The notes under the pieces were generated by a model. The model was not told the DNA's origin. It saw only the letters and a list, made by a program, of their open reading frames with translations, and did not search any database. A program made the translations under genes and the position numbers. From positions 1 through 64,000 of the forward strand of contig JAEWCY010000080.1 of assembly GCA_023390395.1 (NCBI GenBank): DNA of 64,000 nucleotides, given 5' to 3'. How positions within the stretch are numbered: position 1 is the stretch's first letter; the number at the start of each line of letters is the position of its first letter. This DNA is from Pseudomonadota bacterium (GTDB lineage: Bacteria > Desulfobacterota > Desulfovibrionia > Desulfovibrionales > Desulfovibrionaceae). This document shows, piece after piece, positions 16,994 to 25,792 of this stretch.

Positions 16994-17013
16994 GGCGAAC
17001 CTCGCGGGGATTT

Positions 17014-18873
17014 TCAGGCCGTCGCGCCGGGAAGGTCTCCGCCCGCCGGCGTTTCGGACACGGCGTCGAGCCATTCGGCCAGTTGGCACCATTTCCAGGC
17101 CTGCTGGGCCGTGGGGCGGTAGCTGCCGGGAAAGCGCAGGACGTCGGGCCAGGCGGCGGCGAGGCGCGCCATGGCCGCTGCCGTGCGGCGCTTCCAGGCC
17201 GGGGAAGCCATCCAGCGGGCCTCGGGCGTGGCGAAGCCGAGCTTGTCCGTGCGGGCCAGGATCTCCGGCGCGGTGTGGCGGCCGAGCGCCAGGCGCTGGA
17301 GGTACTTGGTCTGGCCTCCCCGGATCTTGAGGTCGGCCGGGGTGGCCAGCAGCCGTTCGACCAGCCGGTAGTCCAGGTAGGGCACCCGGGCTTCCAGGGA
17401 GAAAGCCATGGAGTTGCGGTCCTCCAGGCGCAGCAAATGTTCGAGCTTGTACTGGAAATGCAGGGCCAGGCTGTGGTTGAGGTCGCGGGCCCGGAAGAAC
17501 TCCCGGGCGATGCGGCTTTCGCCGTAGCCGGCGCGGAAGAAGTCCCGGCGCAGGAAGGGCAGGGCCCGGCCCAGGGCCAGGGCGCGCCCGGCCTCGGGCA
17601 GGAGCGAGAAGGCCAGGGCTCCCAGGCCGCTGACATGCTGGCGACGGGCCAGCACGGCGGCGAACTCCCCGGCGAAGCGCCCGATCCGGCCCCGGCGCAG
17701 CAGGCCGTAGAGGTTGAAGCCGTGGAAATACTGGTAGCCGGCGAAGACCTCGTCCGCGCCCTGGCCGTCCAGCACCACCACCACCCCGGTCTCCCTGGCC
17801 AGGCGCATGACCCGGTACTGGGCGTAAAACGACGGGTTGGTGGTCGGTTCGTCCGCGGCCCGGACAAAGGCCGGCAGGTCGGCCAGGGCCTCCTCGGCCG
17901 TGGGCGTGACGCGGTGGCTGACGAAAGGATAGCGCGCGGCCAGGGCGTCCACGTAACGGGCCTCGTCCACGGGGTCGCCGGGATAGACGGCGGTGAAGCA
18001 GTGGTAGGGGTTCGGCGCGCCGGTGACGTCGTGCAACAGCCCCACCAGGATGGAGGAGTCCAGCCCGCCGCTGAGCGACGACCCCACGGGCACGTCGCTT
18101 CGCAGGCGAAGCCTGGCCGCGTCGGCGGCCAGTTCGGCCACGGCCCGGGCGTGGCCCGCCTCGGTGTCCTCGACGGGATGTTCGAGAAAAGGCAGCGGAG
18201 ACCACCAGGTCCGCACGGACAGGCCGCCGGCGGCGTCGCAATGGGCCCGGCAACCCTTGGGCAGCCGGCGCACGGCGGTCAGGAACGTCTCGTCGTGGAT
18301 GTCGGTGCGGTTGAACGCCAGGTAGTCGAACAGGCTTTGCCTGTCGACCTCGCGGGACAGGCCCGGCAGCGCGAGCAGGGCGCGGATCTCCGAGGCGAAG
18401 TGGAGGATGCCGTCTCGCAGGACGTAATAGAGCGGCTTGACGCCGAAACGGTCCCGGGCCAGGAAGAGCGTCTTCTCCCGGCTGTCGTAGACGGCGAAGG
18501 CGAACATGCCGTTAAGGTGGGGCAGGCAGTCCGCGCCCCAGGCCTCGTAGGCGGCGAGCAGCACCTCGGTGTCGGTTTTGGTGGCGAAGCGCCGGCCCTT
18601 GCCGGCGAGTTCCTGGCGCAGCTCGATGTAATTGAAGATCTCGCCGTTGAAGACCATCTGGTAGCGGCCGTCCGACGAGGCGAAGGGCTGGCGGCCGTCG
18701 TCGGAGAGGTCGATGATGGCCAGGCGGCGGTGGCCCAGCACGCAGTGGGCGTCGGCGAAGACCCCGGCCGCGTCCGGGCCGCGGTGGCGCATGATGTCGT
18801 TTTGGGCGCGCACGAGCGCGCCGTGGTCCGGACGGATCCGGCCCGGGGCGAAGACCCCGCAGATGCCGCACAT
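17014..18873 (-). CDS. asnB: Asparagine synthase (glutamine-hydrolysing), glycan-associated amidotransferase
   Basis: A 619-residue protein with an N-terminal class II glutaminase (MCGICGVFAPGR with catalytic Cys2, MRHRGPDAAG, FNGEIFNYIELR) and a C-terminal synthetase domain with the ATP pyrophosphatase loop SSLSGGLDSSILVGL. It transfers ammonia from glutamine to an acyl-adenylate. AsnB-like proteins embedded in polysaccharide loci beside deacetylase and FemAB genes probably amidate a uronic acid or another glycan carboxylate instead of free aspartate. That role fits here because the window encodes uronic-acid enzymes, but it is inference. It heads the 10.9-18.9 kb operon. Confidence 0.88.
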   Translation of the reverse strand: MCGICGVFAPGRIRPDHGALVRAQNDIMRHRGPDAAGVFADAHCVLGHRRLAIIDLSDDGRQPFASSDGRYQMVFNGEIFNYIELRQELAGKGRRFATKTDTEVLLAAYEAWGADCLPHLNGMFAFAVYDSREKTLFLARDRFGVKPLYYVLRDGILHFASEIRALLALPGLSREVDRQSLFDYLAFNRTDIHDETFLTAVRRLPKGCRAHCDAAGGLSVRTWWSPLPFLEHPVEDTEAGHARAVAELAADAARLRLRSDVPVGSSLSGGLDSSILVGLLHDVTGAPNPYHCFTAVYPGDPVDEARYVDALAARYPFVSHRVTPTAEEALADLPAFVRAADEPTTNPSFYAQYRVMRLARETGVVVVLDGQGADEVFAGYQYFHGFNLYGLLRRGRIGRFAGEFAAVLARRQHVSGLGALAFSLLPEAGRALALGRALPFLRRDFFRAGYGESRIAREFFRARDLNHSLALHFQYKLEHLLRLEDRNSMAFSLEARVPYLDYRLVERLLATPADLKIRGGQTKYLQRLALGRHTAPEILARTDKLGFATPEARWMASPAWKRRTAAAMARLAAAWPDVLRFPGSYRPTAQQAWKWCQLAEWLDAVSETPAGGDLPGATA

Positions 18874-18920
18874 GGTTCACCCGTTTGGCCAGAGTTTCCG
18901 ACGCGACAGGAACGCCCCGG

Positions 18921-19946
18921 TTACTTACCCGGCCCCCGGGCGCAAGACAAGTCGCCCGCTTGCCGAGGGAAGCCGAGCAGGGCGGCCATGCGCCGCAACC
19001 CCCGCCGCCGGGCGTCCAGGGTGTAGCCTCCGGCCATCGCCATCGCCCGTTCGTTGACGGCCGGTCCCTGGTCCAGGGCCTGGCGCACGGCCCGGGCCAG
19101 GGCGTCGGGGTCCATGCCTTGGGCCACGACCCCGGCGTCGCCGACCATCTCCGGCAGGGCCCCGCGCGGCGTGACCACGGGAGTGGCCCCGCACCACATG
19201 GCCTCGACCAGGGACACGCCGAAGGATTCGGTGGCGGAAAACTGGGCGTAGACCCTGGCCCGCAGCAGATACGCCAGCAGGCTGTCGCGGCCGGCGTCGT
19301 CCACCAGGGTGACGTTGGGCGGGGCCAGCCGGCGCAGCTCCCCGGCCGTGGCGTCCATCTGCCGGCCGTAGAGCACGAAGGGCACGTCGGGCAGGCGGGC
19401 GGCGGTCTCCAGGAAGCGGTAGTGCCCCTTGATGGGCGAGCTGCCCTGGTGCACGAGGCCGATGGTGAGGACGAGCGGCTCCTTCGCGGTCGGGTCCGGG
19501 ACGACGTCCGGCAGGTCCACGGCGTTAGGAACGAGCAGGCTGGCCTGGGGTCGGCAAAAGGCCCGCAGCCTGCGCTCCATGTAGGGCGAGACAGGCAGGA
19601 CCAGATCGGCCCGGGTGAAGGCGTAGCGGGCGAAGTGGCGCAGGACCGGATGCAGCGGCAGGCCGTAGCCGATCTCCGGCACGACGTCGGCGTCGTAGCC
19701 GCCGGCCACGACCACGGATTTCTTGCCGCGTAGCTTAGCGAAGAGGACGGCCAGGGCGGCCCAGACGTTGCCGAACCAGGCGAAAGCCACGTCGCACCGG
19801 CCCACGGCCCGCCACAGCCGCCACAGGCAAAGGGGCGAAAAGGAGAAGCGCACCTCGGCGACGTCCCAGTCCTCGGCCAGGAGCCGGGAATCCAGGCGCA
19901 CGAAGTGGACGGGGTTGCGGTAGACGAAGGCGAGCTTCCCGCGCAT
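18921..19946 (-). CDS. Family 4 glycosyltransferase
   Basis: A 341-residue GT-B enzyme, ATG at 19946. The C-terminal half carries the family signature: LTIGLVHQGSSPIKGHYRFL, FVLYGRQMDA, ARVYAQFSATESFGVSLVEA and MWCGATPVVTPRGALPEMVG. The N-terminal half has AWFGNVWAALAVLF and VAGGYDADVVPEIGYG, which occur in archaeal and bacterial GT4 enzymes that bind a polyprenyl-linked acceptor. Donor and acceptor are unknown. A truncated glycosyltransferase tail lies immediately upstream (19964-20083). Confidence 0.83.
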   Translation of the reverse strand: MRGKLAFVYRNPVHFVRLDSRLLAEDWDVAEVRFSFSPLCLWRLWRAVGRCDVAFAWFGNVWAALAVLFAKLRGKKSVVVAGGYDADVVPEIGYGLPLHPVLRHFARYAFTRADLVLPVSPYMERRLRAFCRPQASLLVPNAVDLPDVVPDPTAKEPLVLTIGLVHQGSSPIKGHYRFLETAARLPDVPFVLYGRQMDATAGELRRLAPPNVTLVDDAGRDSLLAYLLRARVYAQFSATESFGVSLVEAMWCGATPVVTPRGALPEMVGDAGVVAQGMDPDALARAVRQALDQGPAVNERAMAMAGGYTLDARRRGLRRMAALLGFPRQAGDLSCARGPGK

Positions 19947-19963
19947 GCCGTTGCCTGTGCTCC

Positions 19964-20083
19964 TTAGGCCCCAAGGCCCCGTTGCCGTCTGGCGACGACG
20001 TCTGCGTAGACGCGAAGGACCGCGTCGGCGTGCCTGTCGAAGTCGTAGCGGGCCGCGGCGGCTTCCCGGGGCGGCGGTTCCGC
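19964..20083 (-). pseudogene. Remnant C-terminus of a glycosyltransferase
   Basis: Directly after the TGA stop of the GT2 gene, the same frame continues open for 39 codons to a TAA at 19964. It contains ARYDFDRHADAVLRVY, the typical last helix of GT4 enzymes of the RfaG type. It has no start of its own. This is best explained as the tail of a lost glycosyltransferase, fused behind the GT2 gene by deletion. A read-through product of the GT2 stop is possible but unlikely. Confidence 0.6.
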
Positions 20084-20986
20084 TCACCCGGGGAACACGC
20101 GTTTCTTCAAGAGGGACAAGGTCCGAAGAACCGAGAAAAAGCAAAACAGCGCCGGGCTGTACGAAAAGGATTTCGCGGCATGCTCGCGAAAGGCCCGTCG
20201 GTCCTTGCCTGTGTAGCCCAGGGCGACGAAGTGCCACTTGCCGAGGAGGTGGCGACGCCTTTTCCGGATTCCTGCCGGCGTGTTGGGGTGGTCCGTGTAC
20301 ACGTGGGCCAGGCGTGCGACCTCCCCGGCCATGACCGCCCCCTGGCTGGTGCTGGATGCGGCGGCGCTGTGCTCGCGGTGGGTGGCGAGAAACTCGGGGA
20401 TGTGGACGATCTCGCCGCAAGCCGCCAGGCGAAACGAGTAGTCGAGGTCGCCCGTGTATTTGATGGCCTCGTTGCGCGGGCCGATCCTTTCGATGGCGCT
20501 GCGGCGTATGAACATGCCCGGCCCGATGGTGACGTCGGCGCTTTCGAGCATGTTCTCAAGCGTGTACTCCGGCAGGGCCATGCGCCGCAGGACCCGGCCA
20601 CGAGCGTCGATGGAAACCCAGTCCGGGTAGGCCATGCCGGCCCCCGGATGCGCCGCCAGGCTGGCGACGGCCAGGCTCACGGCCCGGTCGCTGTATAACG
20701 GGTCGTCGGAATTGACCACGCACACGATGTCGCCCGAAGCCAGGGCGAACCCCTTGTTGACGGTTTTCGTCTCGCCCATGTTGTCGTGGCGCTGATACCG
20801 GACCGCATCCCCATACCGCCCGACCACCGCGGCCGTGTCGTCCGACGAGCCGTCGTCGAGAACCAGATACTCGATGTTCGGGTAATCCTGCCGGAGAACG
20901 CTGTCGATCGTTTCGGGAAGAAACGCCGCGCGGTTGTACGTCGGGGTGATGACGGTGACGAGGGGAGCGTCCCGGCCGGCTAGCAT
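20084..20986 (-). CDS. Family 2 glycosyltransferase
   Basis: About 300 residues with a GT-A fold: VTVITPTYNRAAFLPETIDS, LVLDDGSSDDTAAVV, and the metal-binding VVNSDDPLYS. The later segment AIKYTGDLDYSFRLAACG matches acceptor-side features. I chose the ATG at 20986 because GGAGG lies 11 bases upstream and it overlaps the stop of the upstream gene (ATGCTAG); an in-frame ATG at 21004 would add six residues. It is probably an inverting transferase of a cytoplasmic nucleotide sugar. Followed in frame by the glycosyltransferase remnant at 19964-20083. Confidence 0.83.
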   Translation of the reverse strand: MLAGRDAPLVTVITPTYNRAAFLPETIDSVLRQDYPNIEYLVLDDGSSDDTAAVVGRYGDAVRYQRHDNMGETKTVNKGFALASGDIVCVVNSDDPLYSDRAVSLAVASLAAHPGAGMAYPDWVSIDARGRVLRRMALPEYTLENMLESADVTIGPGMFIRRSAIERIGPRNEAIKYTGDLDYSFRLAACGEIVHIPEFLATHREHSAAASSTSQGAVMAGEVARLAHVYTDHPNTPAGIRKRRRHLLGKWHFVALGYTGKDRRAFREHAAKSFSYSPALFCFFSVLRTLSLLKKRVFPG

Positions 20987-22659
20987 AGATCGGCGAGCCT
21001 CCATAATCCCAAGGATTTGTCCGCGTATCTTCCGTCGTTTTCGGTGCAGTCCTCGGAGATCAGGCGCAGAGGCCGGGGCAGTCCGAATGGCGCCTTCTCC
21101 AGGTTGAGCACGCGCCAGCAGCCGCGGAGTTCCTCGTTGGCCACCCTGCCGACGAAGGTGGTGGCCAGCAGGTAGGTGGAGCCGCTGCGTTTGAAATTGG
21201 CCAGGGCCTTTCGGACATCGGCGTGGGACAGATGCACCAGGCAGTCCCGGCAGAAGATCAGGTCCACGGCGGGCAAGGGGTCGTTGACGAGGTTGAGGTG
21301 GGCGAAGGCGCGCCGGGCGTCGCCGAAGGTCGCCCGGTTCGCCTCGATGATCTCGGGCACGATGTCGATGCCCAGATAGCTGATTTGGCCCAGGTCGATG
21401 TGGCGCATCCAGTGGAAGTCGCCGCAGGGCGCGTCGAGCAGGCTCTTGACGCCGAGTTCCCGGAAAAGCTCCGGCAGGGTCTGGCGCAGCTTCGCGGTCT
21501 GCGTCAGGCTGGAGCCTTCCCCGGACCGGGATTCCCTACCGCCGAAGAGGTTCTCCCGATAAATCCTGGAAAAATGCTCCTGCAAAGGGGCGCGCCTGCC
21601 CAGGCGCATCATGAGCTTGTACGGCCAGGACCGCCACGGCAGATTCCGGGCGGCCGCCAGGAGTCTCTTGCCCCTCGCCGGCAATGTGCCGAGCTGTTGC
21701 CTGACGCTCCAAGCCGAGGCCGGCAGGAGGTTCACGGCCGCGGCCTGGCCAAGGGCCAGAAGTCCCTTGGCGGCGGTGCGCCCGGCCGAGGACAGCCTGC
21801 GGGGCAGGGCCTGGCCCCGCGTGGCCGTCACGGCGCGATGCAGGACATCCAGGAAACGTCCGTAGAGGCCGGCCCGGGCCAAGGGAGGCAACAGCCCCTG
21901 GCAGGCTTCGGCGACGCCTTCGGGGCCGAAGGTTTTTGCCATCCAATCCGGGGAGAACAACGGGTAGTTGCGGTCGAAAAAGCGGCGCACTTCTTCCTTG
22001 TGGCCGGGGATGGTCCGGCTTCCCTGGTCGGCATGCCTGCGGCCGTGGACGAGGACCTCCGGTTGGTGCACGAACGGCACGCGCATGGCCATGCGCACCC
22101 AGAGATCGTAATCCTGGGTGGTGCGCAAGTGTTCGGGGAAAAGCCCGACCGCATCGAAGGCGCTTTTCGGCACGAGCAGCGTGCAGCCGTGCAGGGGCTG
22201 CTCGATGAAGAGGTGATAGGGCATGGCCGCCGAGGGCCGGGAAGGCAGCCGCACGGTATGGTAAAGCCGTCCGTCCGCGTCCATGAGGGCATAGTCGCCG
22301 TAGACGACGACTTCGCGGTCGTCGCGACCGGCCAGAAAAGCCACCTGGCGTTCGATCTTGTCCGGCGGGTAGGCGTCGTCGTGGCTCAGCCACGAGAAAT
22401 AGTCGCCGGTCATGGCCGCGATGCCGGCGTTGAGGGCTGTGGCCACGCCGCCGTTTTCCTTGCCCACGTACCGGATGCGGTCGCCGTAGGAGCGCGCGAC
22501 CGCTTCGGTCGCGCCCGCGTCGCGGGAACCGTCGTTGACCACGATGATCTCGACGTTGCCGTAGCTCTGGGCCAGGGCGGAATCGACGGCTTCGCGCAGG
22601 TAGTTGGAACCGTTGTAGACAGGGATGACGATGGAAACCTTGGGCTCGAAAAGGGGCAT
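20980..22659 (-). CDS. Bifunctional family 2 glycosyltransferase - methyltransferase
   Basis: A 559-residue fusion. Residues about 1-290 are a GT2 domain (VSIVIPVYNGSNYLREAVDS, VVNDGSRDAGATEAV, SWLSHDDAY). Residues about 380-559 are a class I SAM methyltransferase of the FkbM-like/class 25 type (LLDAPCGDFHWMRHIDLG, YLGIDIVPEIIEANR, LIFCRDCLVHLS). I chose the ATG at 22659 (GGAG site 8 bases upstream); an in-frame ATG at 22692 lies in a sequence that looks like a scar of fnlB. The first about 110 residues are nearly the same as those of the tandem-GT2 protein at 32132-33817 and then diverge abruptly, a mosaic pattern. It may add and O-methylate a terminal sugar, which could cap chain growth. 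Confidence 0.82.
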   Translation of the reverse strand: MPLFEPKVSIVIPVYNGSNYLREAVDSALAQSYGNVEIIVVNDGSRDAGATEAVARSYGDRIRYVGKENGGVATALNAGIAAMTGDYFSWLSHDDAYPPDKIERQVAFLAGRDDREVVVYGDYALMDADGRLYHTVRLPSRPSAAMPYHLFIEQPLHGCTLLVPKSAFDAVGLFPEHLRTTQDYDLWVRMAMRVPFVHQPEVLVHGRRHADQGSRTIPGHKEEVRRFFDRNYPLFSPDWMAKTFGPEGVAEACQGLLPPLARAGLYGRFLDVLHRAVTATRGQALPRRLSSAGRTAAKGLLALGQAAAVNLLPASAWSVRQQLGTLPARGKRLLAAARNLPWRSWPYKLMMRLGRRAPLQEHFSRIYRENLFGGRESRSGEGSSLTQTAKLRQTLPELFRELGVKSLLDAPCGDFHWMRHIDLGQISYLGIDIVPEIIEANRATFGDARRAFAHLNLVNDPLPAVDLIFCRDCLVHLSHADVRKALANFKRSGSTYLLATTFVGRVANEELRGCWRVLNLEKAPFGLPRPLRLISEDCTENDGRYADKSLGLWRLADLC

Positions 22660-22684
22660 CGGGTCAGCTCCAATGGCGCGACGG

Positions 22685-22729
22685 CAGTTCATACTTGGAA
22701 ATCGGCGCGGACGCCACCAGAAAAAGGTC
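22685..22729 (-). pseudogene. fnlB remnant (recombination scar)
   Basis: The 15 codons translate to DLFLVASAPISKYEL. The intact fnlB-like gene at 35960-36853 has GLFQVASAPISKYEL at 36155-36199. I count 37 of 45 bases identical. The next about 12 bases (near 22662-22675) resemble the last codons and spacer of fnlC before its downstream GT2. The scar therefore marks a deletion inside a former fnlB-fnlA-fnlC-GT2 copy. Confidence 0.65.
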
Positions 22730-22764
22730 TATTAAATCAAGACACCCGACGGACGTCGATTCTT

Positions 22765-23895
22765 TCAGCCGAGAGCGTCCACAATGCGCAGCAGCGTGCC
22801 GGCCACGCAGTCGACATCATCCGGGGACATCCGCCGGTGCAGCGGCAGGGTCAATGCATGGGCGAAGACGCCGTCGGCAACGGGAAAATCCCCCGGTCGG
22901 TAGCCGTAGCGCTCTCGGTAGCAACGGATCAGCGGTATGTGCCAGGTGCCGATGGTGCTGGCGATGCCGGCGTCCTTGAGCCTGGCGATGACCGTGTCGC
23001 GATCGGTCGTTGGAGGCAAGGCGACGACATAGGCCTGCCTGTTCGGGGCGCAGGCGGCGGGATGTCCCTGCGGGCGGACGCGGCTGCCGGCGAACAGCGC
23101 ATCATAGCGATCCGCGAGCGTCTTCCGGTCCGCCAGCATGTCGGCCAGCTTGCGCAACTGCGCCACGCCCAGGGCGCCCTGGAAGTCGGTCATGCGGTAG
23201 TTGAATCCGGGAGCGATGAAGTCGGGGCCGGGGGCGTCCGGGTCCAAGCCATGGTTGCGCAGGGCCCGCAACTTCCGGACGAGCGTCTCGTCCCCCGTGC
23301 AGACGAGGCCGCCTTCGCCCGTGGTGACGATTTTGCGTGGGTGAAAGGAAAAGCAGCCCATGAGGCCAAGGGTTCCTGCAGGGCGGGTTTTCCAGGAGGC
23401 TCCGATGGCGCAGGCGGCGTCTTCGATCAAGGGAAGCCCCCGGGCTTCGCAGATGGCGAGGAGGGCGTCCATGTCCGGCAACGTGCCGAAGGCATGCACG
23501 ACCATGACCGCCGTGAGGCGCGTTCCGGGCAGGGAGCGCGCCTTTCCGATGGCCGATTCCAGGCCCTCGGCCGACATGCCGAAGGTGCGCGCCTCGATGT
23601 CGGTGAAGACCGGTCTGGCCCCCGTCAGCTCGATGACATTGGCCGTGGCCGGCCAGGAGTACGCGGGCAGGATGACCGCGTCCCCCGGGCCGACGCCCAG
23701 GGCCAGCAGGGACAGATGCAGGGCGGCCGTGCCGCTGGAGACGGCGACCGCCTGGTGCTGCGGGGTGAGCCAAGACTGCATGGTTTGCTCGAACAGGGCG
23801 ACCTGGGGGCCCTGCACCAGCATGCCGCTTTTCAGAACGGAAACGACGGCCTGGATTTCTTCCTCTTCGATGTCCGGAGCAGCGAGATGGATCAT
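22765..23895 (-). CDS. DegT/DnrJ/EryC1 aminotransferase
   Basis: A 376-residue PLP enzyme with an ATG at 23895 preceded by AGGAG six bases upstream. Motifs are MIHLAAPDIEEEEIQAVVS, VSSGTAALHLSLLALG, LIEDAACAIGASW and the PLP lysine in FSFHPRKIVTTGEGG. It resembles the perosamine/PglE/ArnB-like sugar 4-aminotransferase group. It would convert a 4-keto-6-deoxy nucleotide sugar to the 4-amino sugar. A NeuD/PglD-type acyltransferase 2.1 kb upstream in the same direction is a plausible partner. No dedicated 4,6-dehydratase lies next to it, so its substrate source is uncertain. Confidence 0.85.
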   Translation of the reverse strand: MIHLAAPDIEEEEIQAVVSVLKSGMLVQGPQVALFEQTMQSWLTPQHQAVAVSSGTAALHLSLLALGVGPGDAVILPAYSWPATANVIELTGARPVFTDIEARTFGMSAEGLESAIGKARSLPGTRLTAVMVVHAFGTLPDMDALLAICEARGLPLIEDAACAIGASWKTRPAGTLGLMGCFSFHPRKIVTTGEGGLVCTGDETLVRKLRALRNHGLDPDAPGPDFIAPGFNYRMTDFQGALGVAQLRKLADMLADRKTLADRYDALFAGSRVRPQGHPAACAPNRQAYVVALPPTTDRDTVIARLKDAGIASTIGTWHIPLIRCYRERYGYRPGDFPVADGVFAHALTLPLHRRMSPDDVDCVAGTLLRIVDALG

Positions 23896-23983
23896 GGGGA
23901 ACTCCTGTGCGGATGCGGCATAAGGCTGGTTCAGCTTGTCGCGAAGCGGCCAAGGAAGCGATGGGGCTGTCGTCGCGAGCCGG

Positions 23984-25792
23984 CTATCCGTCCGTTCGGC
24001 GGAGAATGTACAAGAGATGGGCGTCTCCGGCGGAGTCGTCCTTCTCCACGGACAACCCCGGCGGGATCGCCGCGGCGCCCAATCCCGGACAGGCATGGGA
24101 AGCCGTGTCCTGGATGACGTAGTCGATCTTGTTGTCCAGGAGCCATCGATAGATGTCCCCTTTGACGTCCTTCTGCGTGAAAAGAGCCTTCAACATGCGC
24201 GATGGAATGCTTTCGCTGGAATAGCTGAGCAGCAGGACCCTGACGTGGTCTCTTGCGTCGTCGGCCAGGCGCAGGGCGCGCGACAGGTTGGCCGGCAAAT
24301 GTTGTCTGCTTCCATGGACAAGGTACGCGACGTACGGTCGGGTTTGGGCCGCCGCGACCGCGCCCAGGGCCAGGAGATACAGGCAAAGGAGGGCGCTGGT
24401 CGCGATTTCCGCGAGAGGGGCCATGGGGGATCGCCTTTGAAGCCATGCGTCGTAGCCGTGGATCAAAAAAGGCAGGGGAAGCAGAAGCGCCGGCAGGAAA
24501 TACCGGGGAGCGATCACCGACGGGCGCGTGAGCATCCAGGCGAGAAGCCCGGCCAGGGAACCGATCGCCAGCCAGAGGGCGGGGCGGGCCCGGCTGTTGC
24601 GCCATGGAGCGGTCCCCAGGGCGGGCAGAAGCATGAGCCAGAGCGCTGAAACGCCTCCGTGCTGCATGGGGTAGACGCCGAAGGTGACCGCCAGGGGATA
24701 GGTCGCCACGATCCATCGCACGTCTTCCGGCTTGAACCAGACCTGCTCCAGGCTGAAGGACGGCGTCGCCTTGTGGAAGAGGAAAAACGGGGCGAACGGT
24801 TCATGGAACAAGATGAGGTTCTTGATCCACCAACCGAGGGCGAAGACGATCAAGGCCGCGCAGCCGGCCCGGAGACAGAAGGCGAGCAAGCCCCGCCAAT
24901 GTTTCCCGTACGACCGAAGGATCGGAACGCCGAGGCAGAAGGGAAGGACAAGGGCATAGGAAAACTTGGCGATGACCGCGCCGGCCGCCAGCGCGCCGAG
25001 GATGGATCCGGCGGCGGGCAAGGCGCGGCCGGAGGCTCGGCCCGGGACCAGAAGCGCCGCCCCGAGAGCGTATTGCAGGGCGACGAGGTCCGTCTTTCCG
25101 TCCCAGGCGACAAGCATGAACGCGGAGCTCGTCAGCCCGGCGGCCACGAGCAGCCATGAGCCGTTTATGGAAAGAGCCAGCCTTCTGCCCAATGCCCACA
25201 GGAGCATGAGGTTCGCCACGGCGACAGGCCACATCGACAATTTCGACATGACTTGCCCCCATGTGTCTCCTCCGAAAAGGTACATCACCGCAAAAGGCAT
25301 TTCGCCGATCAGGGACAACGTGGCGAAGCTTTCGTACTGCGGCAGGGGCTTGTAGCCGTTCATGGCGGCGACCAGCTTGGGCTGGGCCAAATAGTACGCC
25401 AGGGCGTCGGTTTTGGGATAGGTCAAGGCGCACAGCAGCAATGCGATGCCTGAGAGGCAGGAAAGCAAGGCCAGGCTCCTGGCGCTCCGGCCCTGCGGAA
25501 CAATGTCGGACAGGCCCCGGCGGGAGAGGGGCGGGGGGAACGCGCGGCAGGCGCACGCCCCGAGGAGGATGGCGATGAACAAGCCGATGACGACGGGTCG
25601 GCTGAACAGATAAAACGAAGCCAGCAGCTGCAGCACGAGGCACATGGCGACATGGCCGACGACAAAATCCAGGGCCAGGTTGTCGTCGAACGGCATCGCT
25701 TTCCGGATGATCCTCCCCAGCAACAGACAGAGGAAGGAGAAGCCGATGGCGAAGCAAAAAGACAACGAGAGGAGAAGGACGTTCCAGCTCAT
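23984..25792 (-). CDS. Large polytopic membrane protein, GT39-like
   Basis: A 602-residue protein with about twelve membrane segments. The ATG at 25792 overlaps the stop of the small gene upstream (ATGA). The first large loop contains TYPKTDALAYYLAQPKLVAA and SFATLSLIGEMPFAVMYLFG, and a later one WWIKNLILFHEPFAPFF. The DALAYYLAQPK stretch resembles the catalytic-type first loop of GT-C glycosyltransferases that use polyprenyl-phosphate sugars. The C-terminal 130 residues are soluble. It probably transfers a sugar on the periplasmic side. The family call is tentative. Confidence 0.68.
   Translation of the reverse strand: MSWNVLLLSLSFCFAIGFSFLCLLLGRIIRKAMPFDDNLALDFVVGHVAMCLVLQLLASFYLFSRPVVIGLFIAILLGACACRAFPPPLSRRGLSDIVPQGRSARSLALLSCLSGIALLLCALTYPKTDALAYYLAQPKLVAAMNGYKPLPQYESFATLSLIGEMPFAVMYLFGGDTWGQVMSKLSMWPVAVANLMLLWALGRRLALSINGSWLLVAAGLTSSAFMLVAWDGKTDLVALQYALGAALLVPGRASGRALPAAGSILGALAAGAVIAKFSYALVLPFCLGVPILRSYGKHWRGLLAFCLRAGCAALIVFALGWWIKNLILFHEPFAPFFLFHKATPSFSLEQVWFKPEDVRWIVATYPLAVTFGVYPMQHGGVSALWLMLLPALGTAPWRNSRARPALWLAIGSLAGLLAWMLTRPSVIAPRYFLPALLLPLPFLIHGYDAWLQRRSPMAPLAEIATSALLCLYLLALGAVAAAQTRPYVAYLVHGSRQHLPANLSRALRLADDARDHVRVLLLSYSSESIPSRMLKALFTQKDVKGDIYRWLLDNKIDYVIQDTASHACPGLGAAAIPPGLSVEKDDSAGDAHLLYILRRTDG

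Noticed and set aside
17105..17118. GGCGGTAGCTG, similar to the ops/JUMPstart element of polysaccharide operons
   Set aside because: It lies inside asnB on the antisense strand and not in a leader; chance match to a coding sequence.
17083..19026. Long plus-strand open frame opposite asparagine synthase
   Set aside because: Mirror of the coding strand; no motif, no ribosome site, while the minus strand encodes a full AsnB with Cys2 and PP-loop.
21223..24117. Very long plus-strand open frame opposite the aminotransferase and GT2 genes
   Set aside because: It is antisense to well-supported genes, its product is Gly/Gln/His/Arg-rich low-complexity without domains, and such frames arise from GC-rich third positions.
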